Shown in pieces: positions 41,050-51,700 of a stretch of 64,000 nucleotides of DNA. The notes below the pieces were generated by a model. The model was not told the DNA's origin, made no database searches, and saw only the letters and a list, made by a program, of their open reading frames with translations. Source of the DNA: Delphinapterus leucas. Its lineage: Eukaryota > Chordata > Mammalia > Artiodactyla > Monodontidae. Location: positions 10,442,582-10,506,581 of the forward strand of contig NW_022098001.1 of assembly GCF_002288925.2 (NCBI RefSeq). The letters are read 5' to 3'. The stretch's first letter is position 1. Every line of letters begins with the position of its first letter. A program made the translations under genes and the position numbers.

Positions 41050-41285
41050 GTGTAATATTCAAAGTTGCCCCATGTCCAGGCATATATAATATAAGAAATG
41101 ATGCATTTTCATTCAATGCGTTCAAGGTCACAGCCAAGCCATTTCCCCATGCCATTGTGAAGTTGTGGTAAAAATAATTTTAATGGCTGCATATAATGCG
41201 GCGGATATACAAATGTTTATTGTTAGGCACTTAATTTACCTTGTTTTTCACTATTACAAATAATGCTGAGATAACTTTTACTCAA
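41050..41285 (-). mobile_element. Old LINE fragment (left half)
   Basis: 'TTTTAATGGCTGCATATAAT' and CACTATTACAAATAATGCTG are a reverse L1 3' motif. It continues at 42115 after the insertion described next. Confidence 0.5.
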
Positions 41286-41289
41286 GCAA

Positions 41290-42110
41290 TTTAGAACAAG
41301 AGACAGGTACATATGGCCTCACTGTATGTTCTGGGACAGCCCACTTAGTGCCTGCTGTCCCAGCATAATTATTAAGAGTTCCCTCTTCATTTCCAGAGTT
41401 TCTCTGTACACCTATCGTGTGCTCTTCCCATTTGTAAACAATTTGATGTTTTTCCTTTGCTGCTGTCCAGGTATTTCACTATTCCGCGTCAGTATCTTCT
41501 GGGATATGATTTGGACATTCAATAAATTAGAATTGTCCAGCAAGTAGAAGCATAGCAAATCCAAAAGAATCTATAGACAAGTTATTAGAATTAGTAAGTG
41601 AATGTCCACTCACTATTCTCTGGGAAAAGGTCAATATACAAAATGTAGGTATGTTTCCACTCACTAGCAATAATTCTTTTAAGCCTTCTATGTCTATTAT
41701 GTTTATTTTTCTCACTTATATCCTATAAATCACTATTTGCTTTGTTCTCCTAATTGCAACCTCTTTGTGTAATATTACCTCCTCTTTTTTGTTTATTCGT
41801 TTGTTTAGTCAGCCCAGAGCTTAGCTGTTTCTGCTGTCTCAAAATCTTTTCCCCTTGTGGCTCTTCTACCAATGATACACATTCTTGGTAATTAGTGGTC
41901 ACTTCTTCATGACCTGTTTCAATTCCCAGTAAAATAACTTGTCACAAGTTCCATCCACTCCTTGGAAGGAATATTGCTATTGAGAAATCTTTGCCAGCCC
42001 TCTGTTTTACTGTTTCCTTCTTCATTGTTTCTGTAGCTTTTTTGTATAGATCCTGGCTGGGTTGCTTTGTGTTTGTTCATCTTTGGAATAAATGAGTTTT
42101 TTCACACACA
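41290..42110 (+). mobile_element. Unidentified ~820-bp insertion flanked by direct repeats
   Basis: An AAATAATGCTGAGATAA copy lies on each side (41261-41277 and 42114-42130), and similarity extends a further ~20 bp. The old LINE around it is interrupted. The insert ends TTGGAATAAATGAGTTTTTT and a short CA run, which resembles a polyadenylated 3' end on the plus strand. No coding frame is recognised. It could be an LTR, a retrocopy, or an old repeat I cannot name. Confidence 0.5.
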
Positions 42111-42114
42111 CAAA

Positions 42115-42560
42115 AATAATGCTGAGATAAAGTATTTTTACATAAAAGCAATTTCTGTCTTAATGCTATTTTCTTAAAATAGAGTTCCTGAAGTAGAATT
42201 ATATTATAAAGAATATAAATATTTTAAGATTCTTGATACATATCAAACTGTTCTTTGGTAAGATTTTTTTTTTTTTAAACCGGTTGACACTTTCACAATC
42301 AAAACATGAAAGGGTCAGTTTCACCATCAACATTAAGAAGTTTTATTTATTTATTTTGTCATTTTGGCTATTGAAATAGATGAAAAAGCATATCTTATTT
42401 CTGTTTCAATTTACCTGATTATTAATAAGGTAGACCATCCCCCTGTTTATTTATTTTATTCCAATTTTGTTCATTGTTAATTGGTATCATTTACCTCTCT
42501 ATCTACCGGGGAATGTAGTGTTTTTCTTATTGATGTGCATAAATTATTTATCCCATCAAG
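42115..42560 (-). mobile_element. Old LINE fragment (right half)
   Basis: TAGAGTTCCTGAAGTAGAAT, 'GGTTGACACTTTCACAATC' and TTTGGCTATTGAAATAG are typical of reverse L1 3' UTR. Confidence 0.5.
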
Positions 42561-42564
42561 ATAA

Positions 42565-44150
42565 ATAAATTTATTTACTTAACTAATATTAATAAAACAT
42601 CTGCTACTATGCTAACCTCAGGGGATACAGTGATGAAAAACGTGGTCATGGTCTATGCTTTCATGGAGCTTATGTTTATGGGAGAGGTAAACATTAAACA
42701 ATTTTGTATATACACATTTTTTGTGTGTAGTAAGTGCTATGAAGAAAAAAGACAGGATGCAGTGAGAAAGCATAAGAAAATAATTTAGATAAGGAATTAG
42801 GCAAAGTTCTCTCGGTAAGAAAGTGACAATAGAGTTGAGTCCTGAAGGATGAAGAGGAGTTAGTTCACACATAGGGAAAACGTTACTGACAGAGTAAACC
42901 ATATATGCAAAGGCCCTGAGGCAGGAAAGAGCTTAGGGTACTAGAGTCACTGAAAGAGGAACCATGTGACTGGAGCACAGGAACAATGGAGATAAAGGAG
43001 ATGATGGAGATAAAGCTGGATAGAGTCCTGGTCCCACAGAGCCTGTTAGGGGTGTTAGAGATTTTGGATTAGGAGAAAGGCAGGATAGCAATAATTGAAG
43101 AGCCTGGGGTGAGGGTTCAGACTGACTGAGTTCAAATTCTAATTCTACTTCATTCTAGTTCTATTATTTTGGTCAAATTACTTCATTTCTCCAAGCCTCA
43201 GTTTCCTTATTTGTAAAACAGGATAGTAATTGTAGGGTTGTGAGGATTCATTAAGATAATACATGTAGGGTTCTTTGTACAGTGCCTGATGCACTGGCTA
43301 TTAAAGTGCAATGGGAAGTGGTTTAGACCAGTGTTTAGTGACACGATCCCATTTATCATGTTTTTTTTTCCATTTATCATGTTTTTAAATGATCCTCAGT
43401 TGCCACATGGAGGGCTCAGGGGATTGCTAGCTGGTTATCAGAAGAGAAGGCTTGGAAGAGGATGGTGACAGTGGGAGGATGCAAAAATATTGTAGAGGAG
43501 GAATTGAGAGGGCTTTGCGTTAAACTGGATGGGGGTGGTGAGGAGGGAAGAGGCAGGAGTCAAGGATGACTGCTAGGTCTCAGGCATGCATGAACTACTG
43601 AGCAGATGGGAGTGACTGAGATTTACTGAGACAGGAACACCGGATGAAGGGACAATGTGAGGAACTTACGTTTTGGACTTGTTCAGTTATAGAAGATTTC
43701 TGAGACATCCAAATGTAGATTTGTATGTCCAGGGTATTGGATGTGTAAGTGTTAGGGCTCCGAAGAGAGATCTGAGCTACAGATTACAATGTAGGAGTCA
43801 CCAGGTTGTAGATGATATTTCAAATCATGAAAATGAATGAGGTCATGTGGGAAGAAGGAAAGCCCAAAAAGAGGACAGGGCTTAGAGCCGTGCCCTAAGG
43901 AACTGTGATGTTTAGAGGTCAAGTAGAGGAGAAACTGCCGACAAAGGAGGGTGAGATGGAAAAGGAGGAGAAAGCCCAGGAGAGGATGACGTCAGGGAAG
44001 CCAGGAGAATAGAGTTTTAAGAACCAGCGAGGGCTCAGCTGGGTGGAAGGCGACAGGACTTTTCCTGGCACAGCCTCAGGTGCTCCCTTGGAGGAGCAGA
44101 AGTCATCCTGTGAGTCAGGAGGGTGACTGGAATAAGGAATGGAGCCCACA
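42565..44150 (-). mobile_element. Long L2 LINE remnant with an internal MIR
   Basis: The block starts with GCTAACCTCAGGGGATACAG and ATGGAGCTTATGTTTATGGG, then continues with 'GAGTCAAGGATGACTGCTAGG' and GACTTGTTCAGTTATAGAAG, L2 sequence read in reverse. A sense MIR (TACTTCATTTCTCCAAGCCT, 'CAGTTTCCTTATTTGTAAAAC') sits at about 43100-43320. Confidence 0.65.
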
Positions 44151-44725
44151 TGTGAAGACAATCCTTTTGAGAAGGCCTGAGGTTGACCCTTTGCCCTCTT
44201 TATTGCCCATTCTTTCCCAGCTTGCCTGTTAATGATTTATTTGACTCACAGCAGTTTCATATTTCTGTGAAATGTGGGGATCAGCCTTCCTTTGAAAAGC
44301 TGAGGATTTCAGACAACTGAGAAGCTCTCTGAGAACACATAAGGCCTCCCTGCTCGCCCCAGCTGCTTCCATCCCAGGCCACGGCGCTTCGAGCATCCCG
44401 AGGGAGCTGGCGTGGAATGAGGCTGCGGTGAGGGAGCAGGTGGGCACAGCCCACACTGCCCAGCGGAGGCCAGCTCTGCCCTGTGAGCTACCTGGGAATG
44501 GAATTTCAGCCTGGAAACCCCCGCTGCTCCCGCTGAGCCGGGGACACAGCAGGGCCTCCCAGCAACCACGTCTTCCTCTCTCCTCCACTCTCCCTTTCTC
44601 CTCTTCCTCTCTTAAACCTATGTAATCTCTAAGCATATTTCTGTAAAGCCATTGAGTAACTGAAAATGTGAAGTAATGCTGTTTGGTTGCAGAAGGAGAG
44701 GAAACTTAGAATTACACATAGCTAT
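44151..44725. other. Non-coding, locally GC-rich block
   Basis: From 44340 to 44570 GC content rises with several CpGs, unlike the flanks. No repeat or product is recognised; short frames on both strands look like composition. Confidence 0.4.
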
Positions 44726-44729
44726 AGTT

Positions 44730-44965
44730 AACAATAAGTGTTTACAGTGAATAATAAAAGCATGCATTATCTCTCTTAATCCTCACAATAATACTATGAT
44801 GTAGGAATCGTTATCCCCACTTTACAGATAAATAAACCGAGGCTTCGAGAGTTAAGAAGCTTCCCTAAAGTCAAATGGTGATAAAATGGCGGCGCTGAGG
44901 ATTCTTTTCTAGGTTTCTCTCACAGGGAGTCTGAACTTTTCATCACTGTGCTACTCTCCCTCATG
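44730..44965 (-). mobile_element. MIR SINE remnant
   Basis: 'CTTAATCCTCACAATAATAC', CCCCACTTTACAGATAAATA and 'GAGAGTTAAGAAGCTT' follow reverse MIR. Confidence 0.7.
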
Positions 44966-45354
44966 ACAGTGAGGGCGAGAGAAAAATGTTCCATCTATTT
45001 GCAAATAGCATACATTGTATGTAACATAGTATTCACATTATTCATGACATTTATAGTATTTATGACAATGTCAAGTGAAAAAAACAGAATATAAAACTAT
45101 AACAATGTAAAATCAACACATAGGAAGACAGCAGAAGAAAACGTACAGAAAGCTATGTGGGTATAATGGGATTTTGAGTGATTTTACATTCTCTCTATAT
45201 TTTGCACTTTGGGGAATGTTAAATTTGACATTTTTTTAAGTACAGAAAAAGGAAAAGAATTCCAGACTGGAAATCAAAAAAAACAGTGTTGCCCATGAGG
45301 TTTCCTTGTGACTTAGCTCTCTGGACTCCAGTTTTTGTGTAAACTTATATTACT
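44966..45354. other. Non-coding AT-rich sequence
   Basis: Contains short L1-like 3' phrases (TATATTTTGCACTTTGGGGA) but no firm assignment. Confidence 0.35.
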
Positions 45355-45680
45355 AGTCCACATTTATTGAACAATTACTATGTTCCACGCACATTTACAA
45401 ACGGAACAAAACTGAAGTCTCCCTACAGTTCTCTAAGGGAGATCCTTCTACAGTTGAGGAAATGAAGGGTCAGAGAAGGTGGATGGGAAGGCAGTAGACA
45501 GACTTCGATCTGGCTTTGCATCTTGGCTTCCCTCTTATAAGCTGGCTAACTGGGAAAGTTACTCTCTCAGAGATGCAATAATTTCTATCTTCTAGGGTTC
45601 TTGTGAGAAGTAAACGTGATTATGCATATTATGGCACAGAATAAAGCACTTGATGAACAGTTATTATTAATATTAAGCAC
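45355..45680. mobile_element. Two MIR remnants in opposite orientation
   Basis: A reverse piece (TTGAACAATTACTATGTTCC, GTTGAGGAAATGAAGGGTCA) is followed by a sense piece (AGCTGGCTAACTGGGAAAGT, AGGGTTCTTGTGAGAAGTAA). Confidence 0.6.
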
Positions 45681-47040
45681 CTTGCAAAAGGTTTAGCAAA
45701 CCAGTACAAGGCAAAATAGACATTCATTCCTGGGGTTGTATGAGAGCAAAGTCCAGGCTCCTTCCCCCCATGAGGTGCTGCCTAGATGATCCTACAGCAT
45801 CCTCTATCCTGTCATCAGGCCTAACAGTTTATGATCCTAACATTTTAAGCTCTGCTTTTTTTTCCCCCAGGTTTTATTTGAGTATTAAAAAATTTTGCAT
45901 TCCAATAATTAAAATTGTTTGGAAAAAAATGGCACTCTGATTAAACTCCATTTTATAGCCTTTTTTTGAAATGATAAGTTGAGAAACAAAGTCACAGTTG
46001 TGTGTGGTGTTTCTTTTTCTTTCTCTTTATAAAAATGTGTCCATTGCCAAAGGCCTTGGGATCATGGGCCAGCCCCTTATCTCTCTGTGTGAGATGCATG
46101 GGTAAGTGCATTCCAGCCCCTCATGGAAAGCACTCTCACGTGGTGGTGGGGACTCCAGGACAGGGGCGTGGGGAAGGGTCCACAGGTGGGAGATTTTGTC
46201 GCTGTGACTGAGCATGTTCCAGGCAGGCTGTGTTTGAATTAGCTTCACATTAGAAGTTTATAAAACACTTTAATCTCTGGTGTCCTCTTTAAAAAAATTT
46301 TTTTTCTTTTTAATACTGAAGGAATACTGTCTTATGTTTAAGGCCTTTGGGTCCCAGAAAGTCTTCAGGAGAGTTGGATTTTTGCATTTGTGTAGTTTCC
46401 CGCTTCTTTAGGTCTACTTCCTGTATACTTTTCTACTGGGCAGAAAGATTAAGTCACTACTAAGTGAATACGGTATATAATCTTTCTTCATAATGCATAT
46501 TTCTTAATGCTTTTTGTGAAGATTGGGAATATTTGGTTAAATAACGTAAAACATTTTAGAAAAAGAGAGAGAAGTGTTTATGAAGCACTAGGTTTGTGCC
46601 ATACCTGCAGCCCCCTTTTCTGAAGAGTGGCCCAAACCAGTTCTTCCAACATAAAGTTGCAGGAGTGGTCCCTGAGTGAAACCAACCCTGAGACCTTGGT
46701 TCCAGCTGACTGGACCAGAGATTGGTGTCCAATCCAAAGACAATCATGTATAAGCTGCATTTGAGGGAGGTTAACAGCCTTTGACAGAGTTTGCTGTGAA
46801 ACTCTGCGCAACCAGCAGAGTCTGCTGGATAGGGATAAACTGATGATGCGCACACACAAAGAAAGGTAGTCAGTCGTGCTCTGTGTCAGGAGTTATTATT
46901 CCAGTTCTCCACGTGGCCATGGAAGTCACGGGACCCAGAATACAGCCAAGGACATGGAGGAGGCCCTATATCCTCCCAATGGGCCCCACTCCCACAAGGC
47001 GACCTGGTAACCTGAGTGCTGCTTCTCCCAGCAAACTCAA
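45681..47040. other. Non-coding sequence without recognised features
   Basis: No gene or young repeat. Two overlapping short minus-strand frames near 46560-46860 have no recognisable product. Confidence 0.4.
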
Positions 47041-47044
47041 AGAA

Positions 47045-47185
47045 TGCCCCGGTATCAACACAAATAATTTAATCACGTTCCTTCTTATAGATGAGGGAAA
47101 CCAAGGCCCAGAAGACGAAGTAGCCACATAGGTAATTCGTAGTGTTTGTGGGAGAGGAGCTCAGGTTTCTTGATTCCTAAGGTGG
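47045..47185 (-). mobile_element. MIR SINE remnant
   Basis: TATAGATGAGGGAAACCAAG and AGCTCAGGTTTCTTGATTCC fit reverse MIR. Confidence 0.6.
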
Positions 47186-47269
47186 TTCTAGCAGCTGTAG
47201 CGCTGCCTCATGTTCTGATACTCCATGGTGATCATATAAGCATGCTTTAGAAGACACAAGTTAACATTA

Positions 47270-47425
47270 CCTGAATATTCATTCATCCAGTTTATTTATT
47301 TAGCACATAGCAAAGTGGCTAGAACCGAGCTAGAAATTGAGGGGAAAGAGAAAATATAGGCCTTATTCTCCAGTCATTTATAATCTAACTGAGGAACCAC
47401 ACAGATCGAACTATTTTATAACTAA
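47270..47425 (-). mobile_element. L2 LINE 3' remnant
   Basis: ATTCATTCATCCAGTTTATT through CAGTCATTTATAATCTAACT follows the reverse L2 end. Confidence 0.55.
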
Positions 47426-48399
47426 GTGATAATGTGAGTCTATAAAATGACAGAATGAGAGCCGTACTTAATACTGGGGATAAAAAAGACTTAAAAATTT
47501 TTTTGCGCTTTGCTTTTTGGGGGTTGATAGTGCTTGGCTATATGATGCATGGAAAAGGATTGTGAACTCAATGGAAAAGACTCAAAGACTCAAAGGAAAG
47601 AATGCCTGAAGGATTGGGATTGATTGGTGATGCCTGCTCTGTGGGTGCTGGGAGCGTTGTATTTTGTTGTCAGGTTTCTTGTGAAGGTGGGTCAGTTTTA
47701 CATAAAGGTGGACACACAACATTCTTGATGCAAGAAACAGCCTGAGCAAAGACTTGAGAATGAGTGCGTGTGTTTGAAGAGTTGTGGGAAGACTGACCTA
47801 AGTGAATCAAGAATGGGCGCAGTTAATAGAATGACAAGTGGAAGCGTTTGATTTTGTGACATAGTGTGAAATGAAGACACCACAACTCCTCAGGGGTGGG
47901 GTGTGTTAGGAGGGTCAAGTGGAGGTGGGGAGTAGGCTGGAGTGGGGCAGGTGAGACTCCGTCTGCCCCTCACCCTTCCCTATGTCCACAGCACAACACT
48001 GGTTTATCTATTTTATACTTTGGGACTCTGTGTAAAACATTTTTTGCCTTTGAAGAACTGTTTCTTGTTTTAATAAAACAAGCTTAAAAATCACTGGGAT
48101 AAGCAAGGAGGGTCTCTGGAAGTTTTTGCTCCGTGAAGTTGATGCTTTAGGAAGATTGATGGGTTACTTGTTTGTAGATTGGATCTCAGAGTGGTATTAG
48201 GGTACTGTTGCAATTTTTAAGTGTGAGGAGACAGAGCTCCGATTTAGGATTAAGGCAGTTGTACCAGGGCAACAGGTAATTAATAAGAACCATTTCAGAG
48301 GTACAGTCAGGGAGGGAGAAGTAGTCTCCATCCAAGAAAGTAAATAGTAAAATGAAATTTTGTTAATCTCACTGACTTGGGCTCAAATTACTTTAACTT
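47426..48399. other. Non-coding sequence without recognised features
   Basis: No gene seen; probably includes diverged L2, not firmly placed. Confidence 0.35.
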
Positions 48400-48500
48400 A
48401 CAGACTATAAAGTTTATGAGGGTAGGGATTATGGCTGTCGAGTTTCCTTAGGATGGTGCCTGGGACATAGTAGGTGTTCAATAAATATTTATTCCCTAAA
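48400..48500 (+). mobile_element. L2 LINE 3' end
   Basis: TATGAGGGTAGGGATTATGG, 'GGTGCCTGGGACATAGTAGG' and TGTTCAATAAATATTTATTC are the sense L2 terminus. Confidence 0.75.
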
Positions 48501-48519
48501 AAAAAAAGTTATGTGTAAT

Positions 48520-48965
48520 CAGTAGGATGATTTCTGCTGCAAATAAGAGAAGTTTTGAATTCAAATTGGCTTAAACAATAAGGACATTTATTAGATCAGA
48601 GACAGAGTAAGTTCCAGGCTCAGCACGATCAACAGCCAAGTGATGTCATTGATGACCCAGGTTCTCTCCCTCTTTTCACTCAGCACTCCTGGCACTGGCT
48701 TCATCATAAGATGCTGCTGCTCAGGTTATAGGATGGCCTCCTGCAGTCACCAACCCACATGCTTCCTTGTTGAGGGACAGTAGAAGGGAAAGAGAAACCT
48801 TTCCCCGAAACATAGACTAAAAATCCTGAGTTCCCATCCCCATTCTCGTCCAGTAATCAGCCAGAAGAATGCCTTATACTGATTGGCTTTGAGCTCCATC
48901 CCAGTCTAACCCTGTGGCTGGGGCTAGGATCACTTCCTCTGAGTACTGGGGAAGGGAAGATTAGA
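48520..48965. mobile_element. Ancient interspersed repeat, family not resolved
   Basis: 'GGCTTAAACAATAAGGACATTT', 'CAAGTGATGTCATTGATGACC' and GCCTTATACTGATTGGCTTT recur in the same order as in the block near 21.6 kb. Confidence 0.5.
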
Positions 48966-49029
48966 TACATGAACAAAATTGGAGTTTACTAAAAGGATAT
49001 AAGGGGGAATGGGTGCTGAGTTAAGTATA

Positions 49030-49200
49030 CTTGTAACTCAGTGTGTGGTCTGAGGACCAGCAGCCTCAGTATCACCTGGGACCTGTTAAAAATATAAAAG
49101 CTTAGGGCTCTCCTCAGGTCCACCAAACCTGTGTCTGTATTTTAACAAGATTCCCGAGGTGACTCATATACAGATAACATTTGAGAAGCATTGCCCCATA
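49030..49200 (+). mobile_element. MER5A-type DNA transposon remnant
   Basis: GTGTGGTCTGAGGACCAGCA, 'CACCTGGGACCTGTTAAAAAT' and ATTTTAACAAGATTCCCGAG span most of the MER5A consensus. Confidence 0.75.
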
Positions 49201-49424
49201 CCATATACTTTCTTTCTAGGACCTTCGCCTGGCATAAAAAGCAGATGAACAGGTGTGAAGAATTACCTTCAGTGCTGTCACTCCTGAGCTTCCATGCCAT
49301 TTTGTTCTTACCCCTATCATATCTCTTCACCCCCACTGAATTATAGTTAGTTGTTTAAAATTATCTTAGAATCCCCAAGCACCTAGTACGTTTTTGGTAC
49401 AAAAAGGTAACTCAATGACTTCCC

Positions 49425-49545
49425 ATTCATTCATTTATTCAACAGATTTTTATTGAATACCTACAATCCCTGGGGGCACAACAATGAACAAAACAAAGTC
49501 CCCTGCTTCATGGAGCTTAAGTTCTAGCTAGAGGACAGAGGTATT
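49425..49545 (-). mobile_element. L2 LINE 3' remnant
   Basis: CATTCATTTATTCAACAGAT followed by CACAACAATGAACAAAACAA and TTCATGGAGCTTAAGTTCTA is a clear reverse L2 end. Confidence 0.75.
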
Positions 49546-49589
49546 TTAAAATATATTCTTTGTTATATATACTTGTGGCATGAATTATT

Positions 49590-50250
49590 AATCCAACAAA
49601 TATTTATTGAGTGCCTACAGCAGTGCCTACTGTGTGTTAGGCACTGCTGTAGGCACAGGTATGACATCAGTGAATAAAAACAGGTACAAATCCCTATCTC
49701 CAGTGGTATTTATATTCTAGTAGGAGTCACAGAGAGACTGATAAATAATAAATAGATAAGTAAATTAGTATGCTAGATAGTGGTAAGTGCTATGAAAAAG
49801 GTGGAGCAAGTGAGGGGGGAAATCAAGACCGCTGGGGCCATGGTGTGGCAATTTTAAATGGAGTAGTCAAGGTGGGCCTCATTGAGGAGGTGGCAGCTTA
49901 TGTTCTAGTGAGAAGAGTGGAGTATCCTGACATGTGACTGAGAGAATGATGGTACCACTGGCAGAAGTAAGGACATTGCAGCTGTGGGTCAATTTTGCAG
50001 GGAGGAGACAAGACTATGAGGTAATTTGGATTTGTTGAGGAGGAACTCTTGGTGAGATATTCAAAGGAAAAAGTCCTACAGGCAATGGAAAATGTGGGCC
50101 TGGAGTATGCTCGTACGATCAGGGTGGATGTTTTAGATTTAGGCATTGTTAGTATGGTACCCAGATCTGAAAGTGAGAGCCGTGATATGGAACCGGATCA
50201 CCAAGGAAAGAATCCAGATGGGAGAAACATGTCTGAGCCTTGGTGAATGC
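49590..50250 (-). mobile_element. L2 LINE remnant containing a perfect hairpin
   Basis: ATCCAACAAATATTTATTGA, 'GTGAATAAAAACAGGTACAAA' and 'GGTGGGCCTCATTGAGGAGG' place this as reverse L2. Its left part carries the 19-bp inverted repeat listed separately. Confidence 0.7.
49611..49656. repeat. Perfect 19-bp inverted repeat, 8-nt loop
   Basis: GTGCCTACAGCAGTGCCTA is followed by CTGTGTGT and then its exact reverse complement. It arose within an L2 3' end. The stem does not extend into the flanks, which is short for a microRNA precursor. Confidence 0.9.
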
Positions 50251-50984
50251 CCTAATCATGGAATGGAAGGAAGACGATATATTTTTCCCTTGCCCAGAAA
50301 CTTCACTGAGTCATTCATTCAGGTCAGTAGTAAAATAAATAAACTGTCTTCCACATTATGCTTCCTCTATACTGATCATAGACAAAAGAGTTTACTTGGG
50401 GAGGGAAATATATGAAGTATGCGGCTGGTAGAGTTTTAATACTTCAAAAGGCTGTGATAAGCGGAAAGTTAGTCATAGCCATCTCTATCTAGGCAAATTC
50501 AGTCGAACTGGCCGGGAGGAAACAGTGTGTCTGTCCAGTCACCTCTGCCTTGCCCTTGTAGCTTCTCCACAGCATGGGCCTGGGGTTAGCACACAGCCAT
50601 CAGGCCAGCTCTGGTGAAGCCACTGGGCTAGGGTGCAGGTACCTCGATGTTCAACCCAGGCCTTGGAACTGCCCTCTCCTTGGTGGTAGCCTCAGGGATG
50701 CTATCAGGGATGGAACAAATTTTGGTTGTTATTTTCTCTATACCCATGAAGGGCCATTCTAAACTCTCCAATAGTACCTGTTCTTTCCTTCCTTCCCAGT
50801 GCCTTCCTATCTTGGCTAATCATTGCCTTTCTACTTTTCCCTGGTTCTCCAGAGCCAATTCTGCCTCTATGTCATTAACCCTCTCAAACATATTCTCAGA
50901 GAGCTGTAGTAAGGAAAATCACACTAAGTGTGAATTCCCGACATTAGTATGTTAATAGAACATAAGAACTTTACTAGAACTCAT
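50251..50984. other. Non-coding sequence without recognised features
   Basis: No gene or clear repeat is seen. Confidence 0.4.
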
Positions 50985-51700
50985 TTGTTCATCGAATGGA
51001 CAGATATTTATTAAGTGTAATGTGACAAGCATTGTGCTAGGTCCTGGAAATACACTAGTAAATAAGCGACAGTTCTGTTTTTCATGAAATACATAGCCTA
51101 GTTGAGAAACAGTTGGACGGTCAAATGGCTAAAGCTTACATAGTAAGAAAGTGCTAAAGTAGGGATAAATTTAGATTTATGAAGTCTTTGACGGGAAGGG
51201 TAGAAAGTGGGACGGAGTGTTCTAAGCAAAGGGGATGATGTGCTCAAAGCCCTGGAAGCCAGGCTGAGGGACCAAGACAAGGTGAATGTGTGATGGGAGG
51301 AGCTAGCAAGAGACGCGGCTGAGCAGTCAGCAACAGCAGTACCACGAGGGCTTCGTGTACCCTGTTAAGGAACCTGCACTTCATCCTGAGGGGATGAGGA
51401 ACCAGCTAATGGCTTTAAGCTGGGGATTGTCATAATCAGATTTGCATCTTAGAAAGATCCCATCAGTTGCAGCGTGGAGAATAGACTGAAGACACAGAGA
51501 TAAGTCAGGAGGGAACTGCTGTTGCCCTGGTAGGAACTGACGGAGACCTGAACTATAGTACTGTCAGGGGAAATGAAGATAAAGGGACAGAGTCAAGAGC
51601 TCTGTAGGAGAAACTTGTCATTGATTGAATGGGGTCAGAGAAGGAGAAAGAGGAACCAAGGATGATTCCTAAGTTTCTGACTGGGATGGAAATACTCCTT
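50985..51700 (-). mobile_element. Long L2 LINE remnant
   Basis: ACAGATATTTATTAAGTGTA, GCATTGTGCTAGGTCCTGGA, AAGCCCTGGAAGCCAGGCTG and 'AACCAAGGATGATTCCTAAG' occur in the order of reverse L2. Confidence 0.65.
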
